Positions 8,038 through 16,542 of a stretch of DNA of 64,000 nt are shown in pieces. The notes under the pieces are model-generated. The model worked only from the letters and a program-made list of their open reading frames with translations, was not told where the DNA came from and did no database searches. The position numbers and the translations under genes were made by a program. Within the stretch, counting starts at the first letter, position 1. Every line of letters starts with the position of its first letter. The stretch spans positions 1 to 64,000 of the forward strand of contig NZ_DASPLO010000012.1 of assembly GCF_035627495.1 (NCBI RefSeq), given 5' to 3'. The DNA is from Methylocaldum sp035627495. Its GTDB lineage: Bacteria > Pseudomonadota > Gammaproteobacteria > Methylococcales > Methylococcaceae.

Positions 8038-8610
8038 ATGAAAAAGCTAGAAATTTACGAACCGGCCATGTGCTGCAGCACCGGCGTGTGCGGTGTCGAG
8101 GTGGATCCCGTCCTCGTGCAGTTCGCCGCCGATTTCCAGTGGTTGTCCGAACAAGGCGTGGAGGTCGCCCGCTATAACCTGTCCCAAGTCCCTCAGGCGT
8201 TTGCGGCGAACCCCGTCGTGAAAGCTTCGCTGGAGAAAGAAGGTAACGAATGCCTGCCTCTGATCCTGGTGGACGGTCAGATTGGCAGCAAGGGGAGATA
8301 TCCGGCCCGAGAGGAATTGGCGTGTCTGTCAGGCGTGGGCATGGGAACGCCTGCACCAAGTATTTACACGGACGCCGTCGCCGAGCTCGTTGCGATCGGT
8401 GCTGCTATCTCAGCCAACTGCGAGCCATGTTTCAAGTACCACTTTCAGCAGGCCAAGAAGCTGGGTGTCTCGCGCGAGGACATGATGCGCGCCGTGAAAA
8501 CTGCCCAGAGTGTGAAGGAGACACCCGCAAAAGCGATGCTGCAACTGGCACACCGTTTTCTCGAAGGAGACCCGGTCGAGCTTCCCGTTGTACAGAGTTG
8601 CCGCGGCTAA
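8038..8610 (+). CDS. arsD: ArsD arsenic metallochaperone fused to an AhpD-like (CMD) domain
   Basis: A 190-residue protein. Residues 1-105 are ArsD, with the arsenite ligands Cys12, Cys13 and Cys18 in place (MCCSTGVCG). ArsD hands arsenite to ArsA, encoded next. ArsD normally ends near residue 120, but here residues about 110-180 form a carboxymuconolactone-decarboxylase/AhpD-like domain with a redox CXXC (Cys128-Glu-Pro-Cys131) followed by KYH, and a GVSREDMMRAVKTAQSV helix. The join is in frame and clean. ATG 8038 follows AGGAGA at 8025-8030. The role of the fused domain is unknown; thiol redox control of arsenite release is one idea. Confidence 0.9.
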   Translation: MKKLEIYEPAMCCSTGVCGVEVDPVLVQFAADFQWLSEQGVEVARYNLSQVPQAFAANPVVKASLEKEGNECLPLILVDGQIGSKGRYPAREELACLSGVGMGTPAPSIYTDAVAELVAIGAAISANCEPCFKYHFQQAKKLGVSREDMMRAVKTAQSVKETPAKAMLQLAHRFLEGDPVELPVVQSCRG

Positions 8611-8619
8611 GATATTGCA

Positions 8620-10404
8620 ATGACGAACACGACGTTCCTCGAACAGCCTCCGCGCTTCCTGTTCTTCACCGGCAAGGGCGGCGTCGGCAAGACATCGATG
8701 GCCTGCGCCACGGCGATTCAACTGGCGGAAAGCGGCAAACGCGTCTTGCTCGTCAGCACCGATCCGGCCTCCAATGTGGGGCAGGTGTTCGGCGTCACGA
8801 TCGGCAACCGCATGACGCCGCTGGACGCCGTTCCGGGCCTCTCCGCCCTGGAAATCGACCCGCAGGCGGCGGCGCAGGGCTACCGCGACCGTATCGTCGG
8901 CCCGGTGCGCGGCGTCTTGCCCGACGCCATCGTCAAGGGGATCGAGGAACAGCTCTCCGGCGCTTGCACGACCGAAATCGCCGCCTTCGATGAATTCACG
9001 GCGCTGCTGACCGATTCCGCTCTGGTGGCGGGCTACGATCACATCGTGTTCGACACGGCGCCGACCGGGCACACCATCCGCTTGCTGCAACTGCCGGGAG
9101 CCTGGAGCGGCTTTCTGGAAGCGGGCAAGGGTGACGCCTCGTGTCTCGGTCCGCTGGCCGGTCTGGAAAAACAGCGGGCGCAATACAAGGCGGCGGTGGA
9201 AGCCTTGGCCGATTCCAACCGCACCCGGCTGATCCTAGTGGCCCGCGCCCAGCAAGCCACATTGCGGGAAGTGGCGCGCACCCATGAGGAACTCGCCGCC
9301 ATCGGGCTGACGCAGCAGCATCTGGTGATCAACGGCATCCTGCCGCCCGGCGAGGCCGAGGACGATCCGCTCGCCGCCGCCATCGTGCGCCGCGAACAGG
9401 TCACCCTGGCCGAAATTCCCGAGTCGTTGCAGGCACTGCCCCGCGATCAGGTCGCGCTCAAGCCCTTCAATCTCGTCGGGGTAGACGCGCTTCGCCGCTT
9501 GTTGACTCCTGAATCATCGCTATCAACACCCGTCCATGGGGCATCGTGGATACTGAACGCCCCCGACCTGAACAGCCTGGTCGAGCCTATAGCCGCCGAC
9601 GGCCATGGCTTGGTGATGCTCATGGGCAAGGGCGGCGTGGGCAAGACCACTCTGGCCGCGGCCATCGCCGTGGCGCTGGCGCGGCGCGGACTGCCAGTGC
9701 ATCTCACCACCTCGGATCCGGCTGCGCATCTGGCCGAGACGCTGCCCAACGTGCCCGACAACCTGGCGGTGAGCCGCATCGACCCCCAGGCCGAGACCGA
9801 ACGCTACCGTGCGCACGTGCTGGAAACCAAGGGCAGCACCCTCGACGCACAAGGCCGCGCCTTACTCGAAGAGGATCTGCGCTCGCCTTGCACCGAGGAA
9901 ATCGCCGTTTTCCAGGCTTTCTCGCGCATCATCCGCGAGGCGGGCCGAAAGTTCGTGGTGATGGACACGGCACCCACCGGCCACACCCTGCTGCTGCTCG
10001 ACGCGACGGGAGCCTACCACCGCGAGGTCACCCGCCAGATGAATGCCACGAGCCTGCACTACACCACGCCGATGATGCGGCTGCAGGACCCGGAACAGAC
10101 CAGGGTAATCATCATCACCCTGGCGGAAACGACGCCGGTGCTGGAAGCGGCCAACCTCCAGGCTGACCTCGAACGCGCCGGCATCGAGCCTTGGGCCTGG
10201 ATCGTCAATCAGAGCCTCGCCGCCGCCCAGACCCGCTCGCCGCTGCTGCGACAACGGGCGCTGAACGAACGCGCGCAGATCGAGGAGGTAGCCGCCGGGC
10301 ACGCCGTGCGCTACGCGGTGGTCGCGCTTCAGGAAGAGGAGCCAGTCGGCGCCGAACGCTTGCGGGCACTGACCGAAATGCCGGCAGACGCCGCTGCCAC
10401 ATGA
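8620..10404 (+). CDS. arsA: Arsenite-stimulated ATPase ArsA
   Basis: A 594-residue tandem ATPase with two homologous halves. Walker A/deviant P-loops are GKGGVGKTS (about 18-26) and GKGGVGKTT (about 334-342); each half has its DTAPTGHT switch. Cysteines matching the three arsenite ligands are present (SGACTTEIAAF, DASCLGPL, RSPCTEEIAVF). It would energise arsenite extrusion with a membrane partner and receive arsenite from ArsD directly upstream. The partner here is Acr3 rather than ArsB. The gap to arsD is 9 bases. Confidence 0.94.
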   Translation: MTNTTFLEQPPRFLFFTGKGGVGKTSMACATAIQLAESGKRVLLVSTDPASNVGQVFGVTIGNRMTPLDAVPGLSALEIDPQAAAQGYRDRIVGPVRGVLPDAIVKGIEEQLSGACTTEIAAFDEFTALLTDSALVAGYDHIVFDTAPTGHTIRLLQLPGAWSGFLEAGKGDASCLGPLAGLEKQRAQYKAAVEALADSNRTRLILVARAQQATLREVARTHEELAAIGLTQQHLVINGILPPGEAEDDPLAAAIVRREQVTLAEIPESLQALPRDQVALKPFNLVGVDALRRLLTPESSLSTPVHGASWILNAPDLNSLVEPIAADGHGLVMLMGKGGVGKTTLAAAIAVALARRGLPVHLTTSDPAAHLAETLPNVPDNLAVSRIDPQAETERYRAHVLETKGSTLDAQGRALLEEDLRSPCTEEIAVFQAFSRIIREAGRKFVVMDTAPTGHTLLLLDATGAYHREVTRQMNATSLHYTTPMMRLQDPEQTRVIIITLAETTPVLEAANLQADLERAGIEPWAWIVNQSLAAAQTRSPLLRQRALNERAQIEEVAAGHAVRYAVVALQEEEPVGAERLRALTEMPADAAAT

Positions 10405-10449
10405 GTGAAATCAAGAGAGCCGCAAATTTTACTTATCGGAGCATTCGCC

Positions 10450-10893
10450 ATGAAAAGATTCCATGTCCACATCGCCGTCGATGATCTCGAAAAGAACATC
10501 CGTTTCTACAGCGCCTTATTCCAAACCGAGCCCAGCGTCCGGGAAACCGACTATGCCAAGTGGATGCTGGACGATCCGCGCATCAACTTCGCCATCTCCG
10601 CACGGGGAAGCAAATCTGGCCTGGATCATTTGGGGATACAGGTCGAATCCACCGAAGAATTGGAAGCGGTGCAACAAGGGCTGACAACCGCCGCCTTGCC
10701 GGTCGCGGCGCAGAAGCAGGCGGCCTGCTGCTATGCCCAATCCGACAAATACTGGACGGTCGATCCCCAAGGCATCGCCTGGGAGGCCTTTCACTCGTTG
10801 AGCACCATCCCGATGTTCGGCGAAGACACGGCCATACAACTCAAATCCGCTTCGAACTGTTGCAACCCCTCCCAACAAGGAATCCGTACGTGA
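10450..10893 (+). CDS. arsI: ArsI/CadI-family dioxygenase (C-As lyase-like)
   Basis: A 147-residue vicinal-oxygen-chelate fold protein. Candidate Fe ligands are His5/His7 (MKRFHVHIAVDD), His60 (SGLDHLGIQVES) and Glu112 (IAWEAF), and a Cys93-Cys94 pair (QAACCYAQSDKYW) matches the substrate site of ArsI. Known ArsI enzymes cleave the C-As bond of trivalent organoarsenicals such as methylarsenite. CadI-type relatives of uncertain function look similar, so the activity is likely but not proven. The C-terminus has an extra NCCNP. It overlaps arsC copy 2 (GTGA). Confidence 0.85.
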   Translation: MKRFHVHIAVDDLEKNIRFYSALFQTEPSVRETDYAKWMLDDPRINFAISARGSKSGLDHLGIQVESTEELEAVQQGLTTAALPVAAQKQAACCYAQSDKYWTVDPQGIAWEAFHSLSTIPMFGEDTAIQLKSASNCCNPSQQGIRT

Positions 10894-11381
10894 ACCCGCG
10901 TCCGCTCGATGTTCTCGTTCTCTGCACCGGCAATTCCTGCCGCAGCATCCTCGGCGAAGCTCTGATCAACCACTTAGGGAAGGGCCGCTTGCGCGCCTTC
11001 AGCGCCGGGAGCCATCCGACCGGCCGGGTCAACCCGAACGCCCTGGCAACGCTGTCGCGTCACGGTCTGCCGACCGAAGGCTATGCCAGCAAGTCTTGGG
11101 ATGCGCTCGAAGAGACGCCGATCGATATCCTGATTACGGTCTGCGATTCGGCGGCGGGGGAAACCTGCCCGGTTTACCTGGGATCGGCCGTTCGGGGTCA
11201 TTGGGGCTTGCCCGACCCGGCCCACGTCACCGGCAATCCCGAAGTCATCGAGGCCGCTTTCGAGGCGACTTATTCCGCCCTGGAGAAGCGTATCCGCCAA
11301 CTGCTGGCGCTGCCGGTGGAAACGATGTCCCGGTCCGAACTGACCGAGGCGCTGAATCGGATCGGCGCGGGAACCCTTTGA
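10890..11381 (+). CDS. arsC: Arsenate reductase ArsC, low-molecular-weight phosphatase type (copy 2)
   Basis: A 163-residue second arsenate reductase with CTGNSCRS as CX5R loop and ITVCDSAAGETCP as second cysteine region. It starts at GTG 10890, overlapping the arsI stop (GTGA); a longer upstream extension would run inside arsI and is rejected. It resembles copy 1 at 7483 but differs at many positions (NSCRS against NSARS), so it is not a recent tandem copy. It lies directly before acr3, as in a core arsC-acr3 unit. Confidence 0.9.
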   Translation: MNPRPLDVLVLCTGNSCRSILGEALINHLGKGRLRAFSAGSHPTGRVNPNALATLSRHGLPTEGYASKSWDALEETPIDILITVCDSAAGETCPVYLGSAVRGHWGLPDPAHVTGNPEVIEAAFEATYSALEKRIRQLLALPVETMSRSELTEALNRIGAGTL

Positions 11382-11401
11382 ATAGCTTGAGAGCTACCGT
11401 C

Positions 11402-12541
11402 ATGAACAAAGAAATATCCATCAATTCCGACCGGACTCTTCACCCGCCAGCTTCAGCCCGCGAGTCCCGCAAGCGGCTGGATTTCGTGGCGCGGTTTCTG
11501 ACGCTGTGGATTTTTGTGGCCATGGCGGGCGGGGTCGCGCTGGGCTATTTCGTCCCCGGCGTCACCCAATGGCTGACCCGGTTTCAGGTGGGAACCACTT
11601 CCATTCCCATCGCCATCGGCCTCATCCTGATGATGTATCCGCCGCTGGCCAAGGTGCGCTACGAGGAACTGCCCCAGGTCTTCAAGAACCTCAAGGTCTT
11701 GACGCTCTCCCTGATCCAGAACTGGGTGATCGGCCCGATCCTGATGTTCGCGCTGGCCATCCTGTTTCTTCGGGACTACCCGGAATACATGGTGGGCCTG
11801 ATCATCATCGGCCTCGCCCGCTGCATCGCCATGGTCCTGGTCTGGAACGATCTGGCCCGGGGCGATACCGAATATTGCGCGGGGCTGGTGGCGTTCAACT
11901 CCATCTTTCAGATGCTGTTCTTTTCCCTCTACGCCTATGTTTTCGTCACCGTCCTGCCCGACTGGCTGGGAATCGCATCGGGCCTCGAAGTATCGATCAC
12001 CATTCTCCAGGTCGCCGAAAGCGTGTTGATCTATCTGGGAATTCCTTTTTTCGGCGGCATGCTCACCCGTTTTTTTCTGGTGCGGCGCAAAGGCCGGCAG
12101 TGGTATGAGGAAAAATTCATCCCCAAGATCAGCCCTCTAACCCTAATCGCCCTCTTGTTCACCATCCTGGTGATGTTCTCGCTCAAGGGCGAATACATTG
12201 TGCAGCTGCCCCTGGATGTGGCGCGCATCGCCATCCCCCTGGTCCTCTATTTCATCATCATGTTCTTGGCCACGTTTTACATGTCGGCCAAGGCGGGAGC
12301 CGGGTATCGCATCAGCACCACCCTGTCGTTCACCGCCGCCAGCAATAATTTCGAATTGGCCATCGCCGTGGCCGTGGCGGTTTTCGGTCTCCAGTCGGGG
12401 CAGGCCTTCGCCGCGGTCATCGGCCCTCTGGTGGAGGTTCCGGTGCTGATCGGCCTGGTCAAGGTGGCCCTTTACTTCAGGCAAAAATATTTCACGCCCG
12501 GCGACCGAGCCGCCGAACCAATCGCGGAAAGACTCTCATGA
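11402..12541 (+). CDS. acr3: Arsenite efflux transporter Acr3
   Basis: A 379-residue membrane protein with about ten helices, the bile-acid/Acr3 fold. The hallmark IGLARCIAMVLVWNDLARGD contains the conserved cysteine needed for arsenite transport; TAASNNFELAIAVAVAVFG is the second conserved signature. It expels arsenite, alone or with ArsA. The ATG at 11402 is 20 bases after arsC copy 2; the stop overlaps the next gene (ATGA). ArsA is more often paired with ArsB, so the ArsA/ArsD/Acr3 set is worth noting. Confidence 0.95.
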   Translation: MNKEISINSDRTLHPPASARESRKRLDFVARFLTLWIFVAMAGGVALGYFVPGVTQWLTRFQVGTTSIPIAIGLILMMYPPLAKVRYEELPQVFKNLKVLTLSLIQNWVIGPILMFALAILFLRDYPEYMVGLIIIGLARCIAMVLVWNDLARGDTEYCAGLVAFNSIFQMLFFSLYAYVFVTVLPDWLGIASGLEVSITILQVAESVLIYLGIPFFGGMLTRFFLVRRKGRQWYEEKFIPKISPLTLIALLFTILVMFSLKGEYIVQLPLDVARIAIPLVLYFIIMFLATFYMSAKAGAGYRISTTLSFTAASNNFELAIAVAVAVFGLQSGQAFAAVIGPLVEVPVLIGLVKVALYFRQKYFTPGDRAAEPIAERLS

Positions 12542-13356
12542 ATGACCTGAAAGAAGCAAAAGCCCGAGCCGCCAGAGCCTACAACGCCGCAGCCGACTAT
12601 TTCGACCATCCCGTCAGTTCCTTTTGGCACCGCTTCGGAAAACAAACCGTAGAGCGGATCAACCTTCTTCCCGGCGAACGGGTGCTGGATGTCTGTTCCG
12701 GAAGCGGGGGTTCCGCATTGCCTGCGGCGGAACGGGTAGGCCCGAATGGCAACGTGGTCGCGGCCGATCTTGCGGAAAACCTGATTGCCTTGGCTCGAGC
12801 CAAGGCGAACGCCAGGGGTTTGGAGAACATCGAATTCCGGGTCGGCGACATGCTTGCCCTGGGCTATCCGGATGCCGGTTTCGACGCGGTGGTCTGCGTC
12901 TTCGGCATCTTCTTCGTTCCGGACATGGCTGCAGCGGCCAGGGAGTTATGGCGCATGGTCCGCCCCTGCGGCCGTCTGGCCATCACCACCTGGGGACCTA
13001 AGCTCTTCGAGCCGGCCAACGGCGCTTTCTGGGATCTCATCCGCCAGGAACGGCCCGATCTCCATCGCAGCTTCAATCCCTGGGACCGCATTTCCGAACC
13101 GTCCGGCTTACGCGAAATGCTTGCGGACGCGGGTGTACACACTGCGAACATCGTCGCGGAACCCGGCACTCATCCCTTGAACGCGCCGGACGACTGGTGG
13201 GCCATCGCTATGGGCAGCGGCTACCGGGGCACCCTGGAGCAATTGGATGCCGAGACCTTCGCCCGAGTGCGCGAGGGCAATCTGTTCCGCCTTCACCAGG
13301 AGCGGGTAAGCGCCATAGAGACGAACGTCATTTATGCCGTGGCCACGAAAAGCTGA
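12538..13356 (+). CDS. Class I SAM-dependent methyltransferase in the ars operon
   Basis: A 272-residue enzyme with a SAM-binding Rossmann fold: motif I VLDVCSGSGGSALPAA (about 51-66), the acidic residue in VVAADLAENL, and DAVVCVFGIFFVPD. It looks most like UbiE/Coq5-type methyltransferases. The three conserved cysteines of ArsM arsenite methyltransferase are not evident, so arsenite may not be the substrate. It starts on an ATGA overlap with acr3, so it belongs to the operon. The substrate is unknown. Confidence 0.85.
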   Translation: MNDLKEAKARAARAYNAAADYFDHPVSSFWHRFGKQTVERINLLPGERVLDVCSGSGGSALPAAERVGPNGNVVAADLAENLIALARAKANARGLENIEFRVGDMLALGYPDAGFDAVVCVFGIFFVPDMAAAARELWRMVRPCGRLAITTWGPKLFEPANGAFWDLIRQERPDLHRSFNPWDRISEPSGLREMLADAGVHTANIVAEPGTHPLNAPDDWWAIAMGSGYRGTLEQLDAETFARVREGNLFRLHQERVSAIETNVIYAVATKS

Positions 13357-14158
13357 TTCCGATCCTGATACGCCAGCATAAGGCTGCGGTGGCCAATGCC
13401 TCGCACGCGTTAATCGTGGGTGGGGGATTCATCGGTCTGGAAATGGCCGATCAGGTGTTGCCGCCGCTCGATCCGGAAATGGCCGGTTACGCCGCCGAAA
13501 GGCTGATAAGCCACGGCGTCAGCCTGGGGCTTCGCGAAGGTGTCGCGGCCTTCGACAAGCGCCCGGAGCGCGGTTTGAACGTGCGACATCCAAGGGCGAA
13601 ACGCTCGCTGCCGACCTGGTCATCATGGGAATCGGCGGGCGCCCGGATTCGGAGCTGGCGACCGCCGCCGGATTGGAATTAGGCGCCCTCGGCGGCATTC
13701 GCGTCAATGAGTACACGCGCATCAGCGATGCCGCTATCTGGGCCGTGGGCGACGTGGTCGAAGTCAAAAATCGAGTTACTGGGAAATGGCAACTGGTCCC
13801 GCTGGCCGGGCCCGCCAACCGGCAGGGACGCATCGCGGCTACGGCCATACTTCACCACTTTTCGTGCAGCAACGGCGAGACGCCGCCTCTGGCTTTCGAG
13901 GGCGTTCTCGGAACCGCCGTGTGCGAAGTGTTCGGCCTGACAGTGGCGGTTACAGGCGCCAACGCACAAAATCTTCCTCTCGAAACCTTGCGCGACCGGC
14001 TTCACGAACTGCCCCGCGATCGGGACATCTGGCTAGTCTGCGGTGTCGGACAACGCGCCTATTACGCCTTTCGGGTATTGATGCAGAACGGCCTTCAGGT
14101 CAAAGTGCTTTCCGGCGGCATGCAGACCTATCAGTCCCGGATGCAAGCGAGTGGCTGA
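13353..14158 (+). pseudogene. Decayed CoA-disulfide-reductase/rhodanese gene
   Basis: Pieces of an FAD/NAD-dependent oxidoreductase with a C-terminal rhodanese domain, in two frames. The first part has the NAD-binding loop LIVGGGFIGLEMA joined straight to DQVLPPLDPEMA, missing the normal beta-alpha segment between the two EMA words, and the FAD domain is absent. Near 13575-13583 the frame changes; the second part (from about 13583) reads LVIMGIGGRPD, ISDAAIWAVGDVVEV, then a rhodanese tail (WLVCGVGQRAYYA, LSGGM). The dimerisation domain is largely gone. It overlaps the methyltransferase end. Such enzymes accompany ars operons elsewhere; this one is dead. Confidence 0.8.
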
Positions 14159-14449
14159 GAAGGGTAAGCACCGTAGGCGGAATAGAGGGACGAAACCCGG
14201 CGACATTTGACATGAAGGTCTGCTTGATCATAGTTTGGTAAACGATCACGCCCGAACCGATGGCGCAGCCGACGGGTCTCACCAAACAGATATCAAGTTG
14301 AAATGCCCGCCGGAAAAGGCCGCCATCATCGCGGACAAGCTTTGCCGTTCTTCCCGTTGCTTCTCCAGAATGGGCGGTTCCGGTCAGTCCGCTTCCGAAG
14401 GCTCCGGTTCCCATAACGGTATTCCTGTTATCCGTTCAAAGGAAAAGCG

Positions 14450-14812
14450 ATGAAAGCTGACGTTGGAAAATGGGCCGTCATTGTTCTCTTGAGCGTTCTC
14501 GCCACCGGCTGTTCGAGCATACGTGCGAGAACGGAAACACCCGCGACGGAATGGAAGATTTACCCCGGCGTTCGGCAAGACGTGAAAGAGATGGGCGAAA
14601 TTTTCAGCGGCGAGCGTCCACAACCGGGATGGCTCAACGGGCTAGTGGCATCCATTCTTATCTTCGACCTGCCTTTCTCGTCCGTCTTCGATACTTTCGT
14701 ATTGCCATACGACCTGAATCGCGTCCGTAATCCGGAAGCTTCTCAAGTAGCCCCCGACACATCCAAAGGATCGCCGGACCGGGAATCGCAGGAAATTGAA
14801 GAAGACAGATGA
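14450..14812 (+). CDS. YceK/YidQ-family lipoprotein
   Basis: A 120-residue lipoprotein: signal peptide with lipobox ATGC (Cys21 in VLATGCSS), then the YceK/YidQ pattern YPGVRQDVKEM, a mid segment ILIFDLPFSSVFDTFVLPYDL, which specifies two-helix membrane-associated small lipoproteins. The function of this family is unknown. It follows a 290-base non-coding gap after the ars relic and precedes another gap of similar length. ATG 14450 follows AAAGGAAAAG. Confidence 0.8.
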   Translation: MKADVGKWAVIVLLSVLATGCSSIRARTETPATEWKIYPGVRQDVKEMGEIFSGERPQPGWLNGLVASILIFDLPFSSVFDTFVLPYDLNRVRNPEASQVAPDTSKGSPDRESQEIEEDR

Positions 14813-15102
14813 CTGTCGGCGGCTTTTCGAAAAATAGGGGGCGATTACCGGATTTGGTTGCTGTCTTCGTTCAGCCATACGAACCAGGGTGGCCAAGGCC
14901 TGAGCGCCTCAAAAAGGTCGCGCTTTGGCCGATAGTCGTGCTCGTGTTAGCCCAAAATCGTTTTGGTCAACCTGGAGACCCTTCGTTAACCGAGGCGGAC
15001 AGTCCTGATTTGGCAGGAACTTCAGGCCTGCTTGGTGCTGCGGCCGGCAAAAAACAAAGAAGTGGTCCGAAACGAAAGACCCGCGCTTATGCGGCATGCC
15101 TA

Positions 15103-16542
15103 CTACAAGTGAGTTGTCAACCAACTCCAGGCTTTGCTCCAATTCCTACTGATGTGTTCAACAAGTAGGCCGTCTTCCATCCACTGGATCTCCACGGTGA
15201 TACCAATCAAAAGGGCAAAAACAACTACCAAGACTACGATAGTTGTGCGTGCTTGCGTATTTCGATATGCCGCGACGGCATCTGTGAGAGGTTTGTCCGC
15301 CAGTGTTTGGTAGTCATCGTCATCCAAAAATGCATAGAGTTTGGTGCGCCACGACTTTCTTGATGTCTCGACGATATCCAAAAATCTTCCGTAAGTGGCA
15401 ACGGTAATGACGTATGAAGTAACGATATAGATTGCGACAAGAAGATAGATTGCAGCAAAACCAAAAGTACCTTTACCTGCTTTTGTGCCGTCCATAGCAA
15501 CGCGAATACCAACCACTCCGATCGCAATTGCCACGTCACGCCATACAGCGCTCGATAAATCTCGCGCTTGTTGAAGGAGTTTCTGGACTTCGTCGGCAAG
15601 CGTTTTCCGAAGATCGGCCAAAGCCTTGAGGGTATCTTTGCTTCCAGAACGCAGATGAGCCTTATAGACGAGACGCGCAGAATCGAGTGCGCCGACCAGA
15701 CGCGATTCGAGGCCAACGCAGAAAGAGGCATCTGGGGTCCAGGCACGCGCTAGCTCCGCTGACAGAAACGTATGCCTGACTTCCACATCGTCCCCTTCCA
15801 AATAGACCCAAGTCGCCGCTTCCTGGAGAGCCTGAAACGGCACTTCATCAGCTTGAAAGGTGCCGAGATCAAGCCGCCGTGGCGGTTGCCCGGAGAGACC
15901 CACTTTTGAAATTCCTCCATCTTTATAGAGATCATTTGGCAGAGACTTCGCGATCATCTGGGCGGCAATTTCCTGCCAGATGGTGACAGCTTCGCAATTA
16001 TCGGGAGCAGGTCCGGCCAGTATCCAAGGCTCAATTTGAGCGGGGGCCATTAAATCAGGCGATTGGCATCTGACCTGGCGCCTCGGACCGCTGTCACTTA
16101 CTCGTCTTTCGTCTTGAAGTTCAAGCGTAGTTGGGGAATTGATCCAAGGCTCGATACTGAACGCCCTTGTATTAAAACCATTCTTGGTAAAAGCTAGCCT
16201 GACAGTCCTAGCCGAGGAAATCGCCAAATCTTTTTGAAGGAAAGAGCGCCAACCTTCGGGAGTGAAAAGATGAGGCGTGGCATCAGATGATTGAAATCTG
16301 AGACTTAATCGTTGTTTTTCACCTTCTCTGCCGTCTTTCGGCTCTATGGTATCTTGAGCTTCATCTTTGCATTCCAATGTGAGCCAAGAACATTGATCGT
16401 CGACAACGGCCTGCCAGGCCGATAAAGCGGCACGCGACATCGCCCCGCCGATCCAAAGATGGCCGGGATCCTCGCTGATATTGAAGTCAGCCGCAGCACG
16501 GCTGGCTTCAATTGCCTCGTGAACCTTTTTCAATGTCGACAT
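15103..16542 (-). CDS. Membrane protein of unknown family, partner of NdpA-like gene
   Basis: A 479-residue protein not recognised. Residues 1-about 320 look soluble and mixed alpha/beta (DPGHLWIGGAMSRAALSAWQ, WTPDASFCVGLESRLVGAL). A helical region with EVQKLLQQARDLSS precedes three likely membrane helices at about residues 335-355, 368-395 and 430-455, then a short tail. Translation would be coupled to the NdpA-like gene upstream, since the start lies 35 bases inside it. Base content is visibly lower in G+C than in neighbours. A soluble sensor-like part plus membrane anchor next to a nucleoid protein suggests a defence or stress pair, but this is inference. Confidence 0.75.
   Translation of the reverse strand: MSTLKKVHEAIEASRAAADFNISEDPGHLWIGGAMSRAALSAWQAVVDDQCSWLTLECKDEAQDTIEPKDGREGEKQRLSLRFQSSDATPHLFTPEGWRSFLQKDLAISSARTVRLAFTKNGFNTRAFSIEPWINSPTTLELQDERRVSDSGPRRQVRCQSPDLMAPAQIEPWILAGPAPDNCEAVTIWQEIAAQMIAKSLPNDLYKDGGISKVGLSGQPPRRLDLGTFQADEVPFQALQEAATWVYLEGDDVEVRHTFLSAELARAWTPDASFCVGLESRLVGALDSARLVYKAHLRSGSKDTLKALADLRKTLADEVQKLLQQARDLSSAVWRDVAIAIGVVGIRVAMDGTKAGKGTFGFAAIYLLVAIYIVTSYVITVATYGRFLDIVETSRKSWRTKLYAFLDDDDYQTLADKPLTDAVAAYRNTQARTTIVVLVVVFALLIGITVEIQWMEDGLLVEHISRNWSKAWSWLTTHL

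Noticed and set aside
14235..14453. 72-residue plus frame before the lipoprotein
   Set aside because: No ribosome site or domain; a shadow in the intergenic gap.
14809..15168. 119-residue plus-strand frame overlapping the lipoprotein stop
   Set aside because: ATGA overlap looks suggestive, but composition and sequence show no domain and it runs over the end of the minus-strand membrane-protein gene.
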